A stretch of DNA of 64,000 bases from an uncultured Pelagibacteraceae bacterium (lineage in GTDB: Bacteria; Pseudomonadota; Alphaproteobacteria; Pelagibacterales; AG-422-B15), in the NCBI GenBank assembly GCA_902544065.1, contig CACCAS010000006.1, positions 1 through 64,000 on the forward strand, written 5' to 3'. This document shows, in pieces, positions 8,251 through 16,001 of the stretch (positions are counted from its first letter, which is position 1; each line of letters opens with the position of its first letter). The notes below the pieces were generated by a model. It did not search any database. It saw nothing but the letters and a program-made list of their open reading frames with translations, and was not told where the DNA came from. The translations under genes and the position numbers were made by a program.

Positions 8251-9000
8251 ATGATAGACAATGACCTTTTAGTAAAAGTATCTGATGCCGGTTTGTATAA
8301 GGATGGTAAATGGCTTGTGAAGGGTGTAAATTTAAATATTACAAAAGGAAAAATTGTTACTTTAATTGGTCCAAACGGGTCAGGCAAAACCACGACTGCT
8401 AAAATAGCTCTCGGTCTTTACAAAAACATTGAGGGCACTGTTGAAAGATTAACAAATAAAATTTCTTACGTACCACAAAAAGTTTCAATTGACTGGACAT
8501 TGCCTGTAAGAGTTATTGATTTTATGGTCTTAACTCAGGACCTTCGAGATCAAGAAATAAACGATGCTCTTAACTTAACAGGCGTTGAGCACCTTAAAAA
8601 TAATAATCTGAGAGAATTATCAGGTGGTGAATTTCAAAGAGTTCTTCTGGCAAGAGCGATTGCAAAGAAGCCCGACCTTTTGGTGCTTGATGAGCCTGTG
8701 CAGGGTGTCGATTTTACAGGTGAAGTTGAATTATACGCGTTGATAAAAAAAATATCCGAAACACTTCAGTGTGGAATACTGTTAATTTCACACGATCTTC
8801 ATGTTGTTATGTCTGCTACGGACTATGTCGTTTGTCTTAATGGGCATGTTTGCTGCTCAGGAACGCCATTAGCTGTTGCTCAAAACAAAGAATATAAAGA
8901 ACTATTTGGAGAAAAATCATCTCATCTTCTTTCTCTCTATGAACATGAGCATGATCATGTTCATGACTCAGATGGTAACATCATTAAAGAGGCAAAATAA
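8251..9000 (+). CDS. znuC: Zinc ABC transporter ATP-binding protein ZnuC
   Basis: The 249-residue ATPase has Walker A GPNGSGKTT, the Q-loop region ISYVPQKVSIDWTLP, signature LSGGEFQR, Walker B LLVLDEPVQGVD and the H-loop histidine in LISHDLHVV. The C-terminal tail EHEHDHVHDSDGN is His-rich, as in some ZnuC proteins. It forms the energising subunit of ZnuABC at the inner membrane. It is followed one base later by znuB and preceded by the Zur box shared with znuA. No clear Shine-Dalgarno sequence is seen before the ATG. Confidence 0.95.
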   Translation: MIDNDLLVKVSDAGLYKDGKWLVKGVNLNITKGKIVTLIGPNGSGKTTTAKIALGLYKNIEGTVERLTNKISYVPQKVSIDWTLPVRVIDFMVLTQDLRDQEINDALNLTGVEHLKNNNLRELSGGEFQRVLLARAIAKKPDLLVLDEPVQGVDFTGEVELYALIKKISETLQCGILLISHDLHVVMSATDYVVCLNGHVCCSGTPLAVAQNKEYKELFGEKSSHLLSLYEHEHDHVHDSDGNIIKEAK

Positions 9001-9001
9001 T

Positions 9002-9793
9002 ATGTTTGATGACTTTTTGTTTAGGGCACTGATCGCTGGTATTGGAATTGCCTTAGTTACCGGTCCTCTAGGATGCTTTGTTGTATGGCGGAGACTTTCA
9101 TTCTTTGGGGATACACTAGCGCATTCAGCATTGTTAGGTGTAATATTATCGATATCATTTGATATAAACATTTCACTATCAATATTCGCTGTTTCATCAT
9201 TAGTTGCATTAATTTTATTGAGATTACAAAATACAACAAATTTAGCAGGCGATGCACTACTGGGGCTCCTCTCACACTCATCTTTAGCCATTGGGTTACT
9301 AGTCTTAGGGTTTTTATCATTCATAAGGTTTGATATCATGGGGGTACTGTTTGGAGATATACTGTCGGTAAATGTAAATGACTTGATCATCATATGGGCA
9401 GGTGGTGCAATAATACTTTTCGTATTATGGCTAATATGGAAACCTTTATTTGCCTCAACGGTAAATTATGAGTTGGCTGAAGCTGAGGGCATGAATCCAA
9501 AACGAGTTAACGCTATATTTACAATATTATTGGCAGCTCTTATTGCAATTTCTATCAAAATGGTAGGTCTTCTCTTAATAACTGGGATGCTGATTATTCC
9601 ATGTGCAATGGCGCGTAATTTATCAAATAATCCCAAACAAATGGTTGTTTTGTCAATTATTGGAGGATTATTATCAGTATTTGTTGGACTTTATGCATCC
9701 TTCGAAATCAATACATCATCGGGCCCTACTATTGTCACAGTTGCAATAATTTTATTTATTTTATCATTATCCAGAATTAGAAAAAAATATTAA
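9002..9793 (+). CDS. znuB: Zinc ABC transporter permease ZnuB
   Basis: A 263-residue ABC-3 family permease with about eight membrane segments. It starts MFDDFLFRALIAGIGIAL at ATG 9002, one base after the znuC stop. Family landmarks are WRRLSFFGDTLAHSALLGV, which corresponds to the conserved GD-AHS motif, and MKMVGLLLITGMLIIPCAMA-type sequence near residue 210. The open frame extends further upstream inside znuC, but those 42 codons do not belong. Partner of ZnuA and ZnuC; the next gene is zur, 11 bases downstream. Confidence 0.95.
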   Translation: MFDDFLFRALIAGIGIALVTGPLGCFVVWRRLSFFGDTLAHSALLGVILSISFDINISLSIFAVSSLVALILLRLQNTTNLAGDALLGLLSHSSLAIGLLVLGFLSFIRFDIMGVLFGDILSVNVNDLIIIWAGGAIILFVLWLIWKPLFASTVNYELAEAEGMNPKRVNAIFTILLAALIAISIKMVGLLLITGMLIIPCAMARNLSNNPKQMVVLSIIGGLLSVFVGLYASFEINTSSGPTIVTVAIILFILSLSRIRKKY

Positions 9794-9804
9794 AATAGCA
9801 AGCA

Positions 9805-10206
9805 ATGGAAAATAAACAGAAACCACTGTCCAAAAATCAAAAGATCATTCTTGAATACATTCAAAAAAACAAGAAGCCTGTTAAAGCGTATTCCATTTTA
9901 TCTAATGTACAAAAAAAAGGCATCAATGCTCCACCTCAAGTTTACAGAGCTTTAGATAAGTTAATTGAAATTGGTAAAATTCATAAAGTAGAAAGTCAAA
10001 ATTCATTTGTTGCATGCAAAACTTCAGATTGTGAAACACCTCATGCTACTGCATTTTCAATATGTGATAGTTGTGATGAAGTCTCGGAAATAAATGACCC
10101 TAAACTCTTTAAATATTTATTAGATTTTAAGGATAATAGTGGAATCAAATTTGACGGCTACAATCTAGAATTCTTTGGTACTTGTAAATCTTGCGAAACA
10201 TCTTGA
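9805..10206 (+). CDS. zur: Zinc uptake regulator Zur (Fur family)
   Basis: The 133-residue protein has an N-terminal winged helix (LSKNQKIILEYIQ to QVYRALDKLIEIGKIHKVES) and a C-terminal metal-binding dimerisation half with DCETPHATAFSICDSCDEV and FFGTCKSCETS, giving the paired CxxC structural zinc site of Fur-family members. Length and Cys pattern fit Zur, not Fur or PerR, and the operon with znuCB supports it. It should repress the Zur boxes at 8212-8226 and 10231-10247 when zinc is sufficient, and is itself autoregulated through the first. Confidence 0.93.
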   Translation: MENKQKPLSKNQKIILEYIQKNKKPVKAYSILSNVQKKGINAPPQVYRALDKLIEIGKIHKVESQNSFVACKTSDCETPHATAFSICDSCDEVSEINDPKLFKYLLDFKDNSGIKFDGYNLEFFGTCKSCETS

Positions 10207-10230
10207 AGCAAAAATCATCCATTAATTGAA

Positions 10231-10247
10231 TTGTTATATAATAACAA
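10231..10247. promoter_or_regulatory. Zur box upstream of the ZrgA-like operon
   Basis: TTGTTATATAATAACAA has 7-base inverted arms around a central ATA and matches the Zur core GTTATANTATAAC at 12 of 13 positions. It lies 61 bases before the DUF2796 gene start, placing the second uptake set under the same regulator. Confidence 0.8.
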
Positions 10248-10308
10248 TTTTATCTAGATAAAATATTTTTTTAACGATAGTATATTTTTTTTTCAAATAG
10301 AGGCTCAT

Positions 10309-10884
10309 ATGAAATACATAATCTATATATTACTCTCATTTAATTTAATGACTTTTGCAATCAGCGCTGAAGAAACGAGACAAGTTGATAAGCACGAACA
10401 TGGCGTGGGTGAGTTAAATATTGCCGTTGAAGGATCGACAATTGAGTTTGAATTTATGATACCTGGAGCCGATATTGTAGGTTTTGAATATGTTGCAAAA
10501 AGTGACGAAGACATTGCTAAAATTAATCAAGCTTTGGAAACATTTGATGATTATACAAATATATTCACTCTACCAAGTAATAGTCTTTGCGAATTAAACG
10601 GTCAGAAAGTTGCTTTAAAGGAAGAAGATGAGCACGATGACCACGATGACCATGACGAACACGATGACCATGATGAGCATGCTGAAGAAAATCATAATGA
10701 GTTTTATGCAAAATATTCATTTGAATGCGGCAATATAAACGCCATTAAAGAGGTAAATTTTCCTTATTTTGCTACTTTCACGAATTCTGGTGAGTTAGAG
10801 GTTCAGTTTATTTCAAATATGGGGTCTACTAGCTTTGAGGTAGAAGGAGATGAGCCTTTAATTAACACAGATGGAAAAATCTAA
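10309..10884 (+). CDS. zrgA: ZrgA-like zinc uptake protein (DUF2796), periplasmic
   Basis: The 191-residue product has a signal peptide (MKYIIYILLSFNLMTFAISA) and the DUF2796 opening KHEHGVGELNIAVEG, followed by IEFEFMIPGADIVGFE. A His/Asp-rich segment (residues about 107-130, EDEHDDHDDHDEHDDH) precedes the conserved second half with FECGNINAI and FTNSGELEVQF. In Vibrio cholerae ZrgA belongs to a Zur-regulated zinc import system distinct from ZnuABC. A good GAGG ribosome-binding site precedes the ATG. It overlaps the next gene (ABC ATPase) by 14 bases. Confidence 0.88.
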   Translation: MKYIIYILLSFNLMTFAISAEETRQVDKHEHGVGELNIAVEGSTIEFEFMIPGADIVGFEYVAKSDEDIAKINQALETFDDYTNIFTLPSNSLCELNGQKVALKEEDEHDDHDDHDEHDDHDEHAEENHNEFYAKYSFECGNINAIKEVNFPYFATFTNSGELEVQFISNMGSTSFEVEGDEPLINTDGKI

Positions 10885-11572
10885 TTTGAATGAAAAAACG
10901 ATACAAATTAATTCTGTAAAGTTTCATTGGTCAAATAAAAGCAAATTTAAACTTCATATTCCAGAACTATCAGTCGACAAAGGAGAAAAAGTATTGCTTT
11001 TGGGCGAGAGCGGTTCGGGTAAAACAACCCTGCTCTCACTTATCTGTGGGTTTTTAACTCCCCTTTCAGGAAACATACAATTGAATGAAAAGCTGATTAA
11101 TGACTTATCAGCGACAAAAAGAGATCAATATAGATCAGACAATATTGGCATTATATTTCAGCAATTTAATTTACTGCCGTATGCAAATGTCATTGATAAT
11201 ATTTTGTTGCCACTTTATTTTTCAAAATTAAGGTCAGCAAACATTAGTAATCAAAGAGAAACCGCAATTAGTATTTGTCAATCTTTACGTTTGCCTGAAG
11301 ACGTTGTTAATATGAAAGCAAGTGAATTAAGCGTGGGTCAACAACAAAGGGTTGCTGTTGCAAGAGCATTAATTGGAAATCCTCCATTAGTCATAGCAGA
11401 TGAACCTACATCCTCTTTGGATACAGACGCACAAACTATATTTCTGGATTTAATGTTCTCTCAAGTTGCAAGCAGCAATTCAACCTTATTAATGGTTTCT
11501 CATGATAAATCTTTAAGCTCTAAGTTTGATAGAGTTATAGATATGAAAAATGTCTCTGTGAAAGAACAATAA
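10871..11572 (+). CDS. ABC transporter ATP-binding protein of the ZrgA-type zinc locus (LolD/MacB-like)
   Basis: A 233-residue ATPase of the MacB/LolD group: Walker A LLGESGSGKTT, Q-loop GIIFQQFNLLPY, signature LSVGQQQR, Walker B VIADEPTSSLD and H-loop MVSHDKSL. It overlaps the ZrgA-like gene by 14 bases and is 2 bases from the FtsX-type permease, so the three form one operon. Zrg-type loci include such an ATPase-permease pair. By fold it is expected to work as a mechanotransmission unit on a periplasmic or lipid-linked substrate, not as a classic importer. Zinc specificity is inferred from context. Confidence 0.85.
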   Translation: MEKSNLNEKTIQINSVKFHWSNKSKFKLHIPELSVDKGEKVLLLGESGSGKTTLLSLICGFLTPLSGNIQLNEKLINDLSATKRDQYRSDNIGIIFQQFNLLPYANVIDNILLPLYFSKLRSANISNQRETAISICQSLRLPEDVVNMKASELSVGQQQRVAVARALIGNPPLVIADEPTSSLDTDAQTIFLDLMFSQVASSNSTLLMVSHDKSLSSKFDRVIDMKNVSVKEQ

Positions 11573-11574
11573 AG

Positions 11575-12825
11575 ATGCTTTTAAAACTTACCTTTAATTC
11601 TTTGTATGCAAGATTATTAACCGTTGGTATGACGGTTTTTGCCATATCCTTATCTTTAATGTTGTACATGAGCGTTGAAAAGTTAAGAACATCTGCTTAC
11701 ACAAGCTTCACTGATACGATCTCTCAAACTGACCTAATAGTTGGCGCAAGAACGAGTTCTGTTCAGTTACTTCTATATTCAGTCTTTAGAATTGGAAATG
11801 CTACAAACAACATAACTTGGGAAAGTTATGAAGATGTTATAAATAAAAAAGAAGTTGCATGGTCTGTGCCTATCTCTCTTGGAGATAGTCATAAAGGTTT
11901 TAGAGTTATGGGTACCAATAGTGAATTTTTTAAGCGATATAAATTTAGGGGTGGACAATCAATTGAATTAGAAAAAGGCAACAACCTAGATGACTTATAC
12001 GATGTCATAATAGGCGCAGGAGTAGCAGAAAAACTAAATTACTCGGTGGGAACTCCACTCATTGTATCTCACGGACTACAATCATTTTCAGATCACGATG
12101 ATCAACCTTTTAAAGTTTCAGGTATTCTTGCTAAAACTGGAACACCAGTCGACAATACAGTTATCGTAAGCTTGGAAGCAATTGAAGCTATTCATGTAGA
12201 CTGGTCTACTGGAGCTAAAATTCCAGGGCAAATAACTCCTGTAGAAGAAATTCGTCAGATGGACCTCTCCCCTAAAAATATCACGGCAGCATTAATTGGG
12301 GTAAATTCAAAATTGCAAATATTTCAATTACAACGATGGATTAATGAGTATCCAGAGGAGTCATTAAGTTCAATTTTACCTGGAGTTGCTCTTCAAGAAC
12401 TGTGGAGGATCGTTGGCGTTGTTGAAAATCTACTACTTGGAATCTCCGTAACTGTTATTTTTACAACACTCATTGGTATGACGGCCATTATATTTTCAAG
12501 CTTAAATGAGAGAAGACGTGAAATGGCTATTTGGCGAGCAATGGGAGCATCGCCTAAAGTTGTTATAGGTCTTTTAATGCTTGAAGCGTTCATTATCTCA
12601 GTGATGAGTATAATTGTAAGTATTGTCATGCTGTTCCTAACTTTATACGTATTGCAACCATGGATTGACAATACTTATGGAATATTAGTTAATATTGAAA
12701 CGCTATCTGTAAAAGATATTTATATTTTTATGTTATTTATTATAGCAGCTTCATTGGTAAGTCTGATCCCCGCAATCAGAGCCTATTGGTTTTCAATTAA
12801 TGACGGTATGACAATTAAAATATGA
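11575..12825 (+). CDS. FtsX/MacB-family permease of the ZrgA-type zinc locus
   Basis: The 416-residue protein shows an N-terminal membrane segment (about residues 14-32), a long periplasmic region and three C-terminal membrane segments. SLNERRREMAIWRAMGASPKVVI is the FtsX-domain hallmark loop. The periplasmic region contains FSDHDDQPFKVSGILAKTGTP, also typical of these permeases. It pairs with the ATPase directly upstream, and its TGA overlaps the ATG of the DUF3299 gene (ATGA). Together with the DUF2796 protein it resembles the Vibrio Zrg system. Confidence 0.85.
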   Translation: MLLKLTFNSLYARLLTVGMTVFAISLSLMLYMSVEKLRTSAYTSFTDTISQTDLIVGARTSSVQLLLYSVFRIGNATNNITWESYEDVINKKEVAWSVPISLGDSHKGFRVMGTNSEFFKRYKFRGGQSIELEKGNNLDDLYDVIIGAGVAEKLNYSVGTPLIVSHGLQSFSDHDDQPFKVSGILAKTGTPVDNTVIVSLEAIEAIHVDWSTGAKIPGQITPVEEIRQMDLSPKNITAALIGVNSKLQIFQLQRWINEYPEESLSSILPGVALQELWRIVGVVENLLLGISVTVIFTTLIGMTAIIFSSLNERRREMAIWRAMGASPKVVIGLLMLEAFIISVMSIIVSIVMLFLTLYVLQPWIDNTYGILVNIETLSVKDIYIFMLFIIAASLVSLIPAIRAYWFSINDGMTIKI

Positions 12826-13316
12826 AAACTCAACTATCAAAGAGTATTTCCCTAAGCATTAAATGTTTAGTGCTTACTTCAACAATTTTACTTTCATCTT
12901 TTTCTTACGCATCTGAACCTAAAGAAATTGATTGGGAAGACTTGATCCCATGGACTGCAATGTTTAATCCATCTGAAGTTAAATTTAACAAAAAATTAGA
13001 TGACAAAGAAGTCAGAATACCAGGGTATATTCTGCCCTTAGATATAATTGGACGAGAGATAAACACTTTCTTGCTCGTGCCTTACATTGGAGCATGTATA
13101 CATGTCCCCGCTCCTGCTCCTAATCAGATTGTTTATGTTGAAACCAAAAAACCATGGGAAGGACTTGCTTGGTGGGAACCTGTGTACGTTACAGGCAAGA
13201 TTAAAATTGAAAACCATAACATTGAAGAGCTTGCAGTTGTTGGATATGAGCTTATAGCCGATGACGTTGAATATTATAGGGGAACAACTGGCACGCACGG
13301 CTTTTTTGACTGGTAA
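12822..13316 (+). CDS. DUF3299 secreted protein, zinc-locus associated
   Basis: The 164-residue protein has an N-terminal signal sequence (hydrophobic residues 12-28, cleavage likely after FSYAS). The DUF3299 core follows: EIDWEDLIPW, EVRIPGYILPLDI, FLLVPYIGACIHVPAPAPNQ and VYVTGKI. DUF3299 proteins frequently accompany an ABC ATPase/FtsX permease and DUF2796 in zinc loci; their molecular role is not established. Invariant Cys and His in GACIHVPAP could bind metal. It is translationally coupled to the permease gene through an ATGA overlap. Confidence 0.85.
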   Translation: MKTQLSKSISLSIKCLVLTSTILLSSFSYASEPKEIDWEDLIPWTAMFNPSEVKFNKKLDDKEVRIPGYILPLDIIGREINTFLLVPYIGACIHVPAPAPNQIVYVETKKPWEGLAWWEPVYVTGKIKIENHNIEELAVVGYELIADDVEYYRGTTGTHGFFDW

Positions 13317-13394
13317 TTCGCTATAAATAAGCAATTACCAAACTAAACAATCTATGTGCTTGTAAAGAGGTAAAAATTTAAATAAAAATCCTAT

Positions 13395-13628
13395 ATGCAA
13401 AATATTTCAATACCTGACATCATTGCTAATCTCAAAGGCAGAAGAGGCTATGAAGAGAAAAAAGCTAAGAAGCTTGGCTATGATTGTTTAGAAAAATACT
13501 TTGAGGACAAACTAGCTAACGAAGCGCAACTTCTCGCTGAAAATGAAATAAAAGAAGAAGAATTGCTCGCCGAAAAAAAAGCACAACAAGCTGCCCATGC
13601 AGGTAAAAAAACCTGCGGTTGCTGTTAA
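13395..13628 (+). CDS. Small charged protein with C-terminal CGCC motif
   Basis: A 77-residue soluble protein, family not recognised. N-terminal half PDIIANLKGRRGYEEKKAKKLGY is basic, residues about 38-65 are Glu/Ala/Lys-rich and look helical or coiled-coil, and it ends AGKKTCGCC. The terminal Cys cluster could bind zinc or copper. It follows the DUF3299 gene by 78 bases on the same strand and precedes a terminator, so it may be the last gene of the zinc operon. No second Zur box was seen before it. No strong Shine-Dalgarno sequence is adjacent to the ATG. Confidence 0.65.
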   Translation: MQNISIPDIIANLKGRRGYEEKKAKKLGYDCLEKYFEDKLANEAQLLAENEIKEEELLAEKKAQQAAHAGKKTCGCC

Positions 13629-13667
13629 TATTTTTTCATAAAATAAAACTAGTCTGTAATTAAATAA

Positions 13668-13699
13668 GGACCCAGACTTAAAGCCTGAGCCCTTTTTTT
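13668..13699. terminator. Terminator hairpin between convergent genes
   Basis: GGACCCAGAC (13668-13677) and GCCTGAGCCC (13683-13692) flank a 5-base loop. On the minus strand all ten pairs form if G:U is allowed; on the plus strand three are A:C mismatches. The plus strand has TTTTTTT after the hairpin and the minus strand TTATTT. It probably serves both the zinc operon and the convergent membrane genes. Confidence 0.7.
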
Positions 13700-13705
13700 A
13701 TTAAC

Positions 13706-14131
13706 TTATGACCAGAGAACGTTTGAACCGATGCGTTGACCAGATCTAGTATAAACAACTAGGGTTCCAAGCCAAACAAGGCCTTGCATAACTAATGGCG
13801 CTGAAATCCCACCACCACCTTCTTGTGTCATCGTAATCCAGAGCGCTCTCAAGAACAATAAGGCTGTAAGAGTTACCATAACTCTATAGTAAACTGCGCA
13901 TTCTTGAGGAGTTGCTAGCAATGCAAATATATTTCCTATGGCAAGAGCTAAATAAATAGTTCCAATTAATCCCATCCAGAAATAGCCAGCTTGACCTTGT
14001 TCTAGTCCACCTGATCGATCAACAAAGGCTTCCGCATTCATCGGGTTTAAAAACATAAAGCTATACGTTAAAGCAACAAAAGCTACTAAACTTAGTATAA
14101 CTACCGTAGGCGTATCATTATTTTTTATCAT
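13706..14131 (-). CDS. Four-segment membrane protein, unknown
   Basis: A 141-residue protein with four hydrophobic segments (about residues 8-28, 48-70, 82-100, 108-126), no recognised family. Loops include DRSGGLEQGQAGYFWMG and TQEGGGGIS. It follows the 271-residue membrane gene at 14142 by 10 bases, in the same direction. Spacing of segments is similar to each half of that protein, suggesting a one-unit relative of a two-unit protein; this is by eye only. Operon with 14142 likely. Confidence 0.7.
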   Translation of the reverse strand: MIKNNDTPTVVILSLVAFVALTYSFMFLNPMNAEAFVDRSGGLEQGQAGYFWMGLIGTIYLALAIGNIFALLATPQECAVYYRVMVTLTALLFLRALWITMTQEGGGGISAPLVMQGLVWLGTLVVYTRSGQRIGSNVLWS

Positions 14132-14141
14132 TATGTATCTC

Positions 14142-14957
14142 CTATGCTTTGCTTTGATTTCTAAAGAACAATATCACCGATCCAACAAAGAAAGTGGTGA
14201 TAAACAACCCTAAAAGAGAATTCCCATCATCGCCGCTGAAATTATTTCTTATCATAAAGTTTAACATGCCAACAAACATTAATGTAGATTGCATTAACCC
14301 TACAACGATCATAGTCATGCTGTAACCTGCTCTCATTTGATACAAGAGAGTAAGAACCCACGATAAAGATATAAACATCATGGCCATTGAAAAGTATTGA
14401 GCCTCAGCGGACATAATTAAAAAAGGTGAATCTTCTATTAATCCTTCTGGTCTTATAAAATAAATAACTACATTAAATGCGTTGCCTATAAGACCGAGAA
14501 ACAGAAGAACTTTAGTTACCATATCATCAGTTCCAAAATAACTATCTGCTTTTGGAATATCGAATGGGTTTCTTGGCAATCCTGATCGTGCACGTGCAAT
14601 AATTAAACCGAGCAGACCAATGGAAACCATAATAATACCCGCATAATTTCCGCTATTTTGAGCTGGTGTTATATTCCAATAAATACCAAAAGCTAAAAAA
14701 GGAACAGCAAATGCAAAGAATGCCCTGTCTAAGCCTTTATACCCCATATATATAATGCCTGTAATCATTCCGGCATTGGCTACTCCAAACCAAAATAAAA
14801 ACACTTTGAGAGTGTCTATGTCAGGATTTGTAGTAGGATCATCGTATCGCATAAGCAATACGTCTGGATCAAAAATCATCATCGCGGCATACATGAAAGC
14901 AATAAAAAAACTTACTCCCATTGCAATATCGACAATGCGGTCATCAGTCTTAAACAT
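14142..14957 (-). CDS. Eight-segment membrane protein, unknown
   Basis: A 271-residue integral membrane protein with roughly eight hydrophobic segments arranged as two sets of four, separated by the polar stretch LPRNPFDIPKADSYFGTDDM. No family recognised. A strong Shine-Dalgarno sequence (AAAGGGGAAATTT) precedes the ATG, so expression may be high. It is divergent from livH across a 162-base AT-rich gap and upstream of the smaller membrane gene at 13706. No conserved charged transport motif was identified. Confidence 0.7.
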   Translation of the reverse strand: MFKTDDRIVDIAMGVSFFIAFMYAAMMIFDPDVLLMRYDDPTTNPDIDTLKVFLFWFGVANAGMITGIIYMGYKGLDRAFFAFAVPFLAFGIYWNITPAQNSGNYAGIIMVSIGLLGLIIARARSGLPRNPFDIPKADSYFGTDDMVTKVLLFLGLIGNAFNVVIYFIRPEGLIEDSPFLIMSAEAQYFSMAMMFISLSWVLTLLYQMRAGYSMTMIVVGLMQSTLMFVGMLNFMIRNNFSGDDGNSLLGLFITTFFVGSVILFFRNQSKA

Positions 14958-15119
14958 AAATTTCCCCTTTAGTTAAATAAAAGTAGATTTTGCCAATGTT
15001 TCAATCAAAAAAAAAGTTAAATTTTTAGTAGAATTTATCTAATTACTATAATTTTTTTATAGGTTATAGTTCTTATTAATAAAATCTAATTTTAATGTAA
15101 GGCTTTAGGTAATTAGTAT

Positions 15120-16001
15120 ATGCAATTGATTCAGTTAATAATTGATGGTGTAGCATCCGGATGTATTTACGGACTAGTGGCACTGGGTTTTGTGCTTATC
15201 TATAAAGCAACAGAAACTATAAATTTTGCACAGGGTGATATTTTAATGCTCGGTGCCTTTGTCGCCTTCTCGTTAATAGGTGTTTTAGGCATGGATTACA
15301 TCATGGGATTCGCTCTTACTGTTGTAATTATTGCTGTATTCGGATTTTTTCTAGATTCAGTTGTCGTAAGACAAATTATCGGCCAGCCTCCATTTGCAAC
15401 TGTTATGTTGACCATAGGAATAGGATTTATTTTAAGAGGTTTTGCTTCAATTTACTGGGGAACTGATATCTTTTCATTCAGCACGCCCTTTTCAGGAAAG
15501 ATAACTGAGTTTAATGGCCTTATTATCTCATATGTTAATTTATCTATAATCATCGGGACTGTTATTTTGGTTTTAGTTCTCTATCTTTTTTTTACATTTT
15601 CAAGAATTGGTGTTGCCATGCGTGCGTCCTCTGAAAATCAATTAGCGGCATATTATATGGGTATCCCAGTTAAATTTATTTTCTCGTTAATTTGGTCAAT
15701 ATCTGCAGCTACTGCCGCCATTGCTGGCGTATTGCTTGCACCGATAACACTGGTAGATACGTCGATCTCACTGATCGGACTAAAAGCATTTGCCGCCGCA
15801 GTACTTGGTGGATTTGGATCTATACCTGGCGCAATAGTAGGAGGGATAATCATTGGTATCGTTGAACAGCTTTGTGGCACCTATGAGAATTATTTATTTG
15901 AAGGCATCAGAGAAATTTCTGCCTACTTAGTGCTGATCTTAACGTTAATTATTTATCCGCGTGGATTATTTTCAGATAAAGCTGAGGTTAAAAAAGTTTA
16001 A
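15120..16001 (+). CDS. livH: Branched-chain amino acid-type ABC transporter permease LivH
   Basis: The 293-residue permease has about eight membrane segments and starts with the LivH-typical QLIIDGVASGCIYGLVALGF and LIYKATETINFAQGD. Later it has ASSENQLAAYYMGIPV and AAAVLGGFGSIPGAIVGG. It partners LivM and LivG, which follow with TAATG overlaps. The substrate is not certain to be amino acids, because the binding proteins and LivF lie 13-18 kb away beside an acyl-CoA synthetase and AtuA. Confidence 0.93.
   Translation: MQLIQLIIDGVASGCIYGLVALGFVLIYKATETINFAQGDILMLGAFVAFSLIGVLGMDYIMGFALTVVIIAVFGFFLDSVVVRQIIGQPPFATVMLTIGIGFILRGFASIYWGTDIFSFSTPFSGKITEFNGLIISYVNLSIIIGTVILVLVLYLFFTFSRIGVAMRASSENQLAAYYMGIPVKFIFSLIWSISAATAAIAGVLLAPITLVDTSISLIGLKAFAAAVLGGFGSIPGAIVGGIIIGIVEQLCGTYENYLFEGIREISAYLVLILTLIIYPRGLFSDKAEVKKV

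Noticed and set aside
10871-12825. Assigning the ATPase/permease pair as LolCDE
   Set aside because: The partner DUF2796 and DUF3299 genes and the Zur box point to the zinc (Zrg-like) type, and there is only one permease gene.
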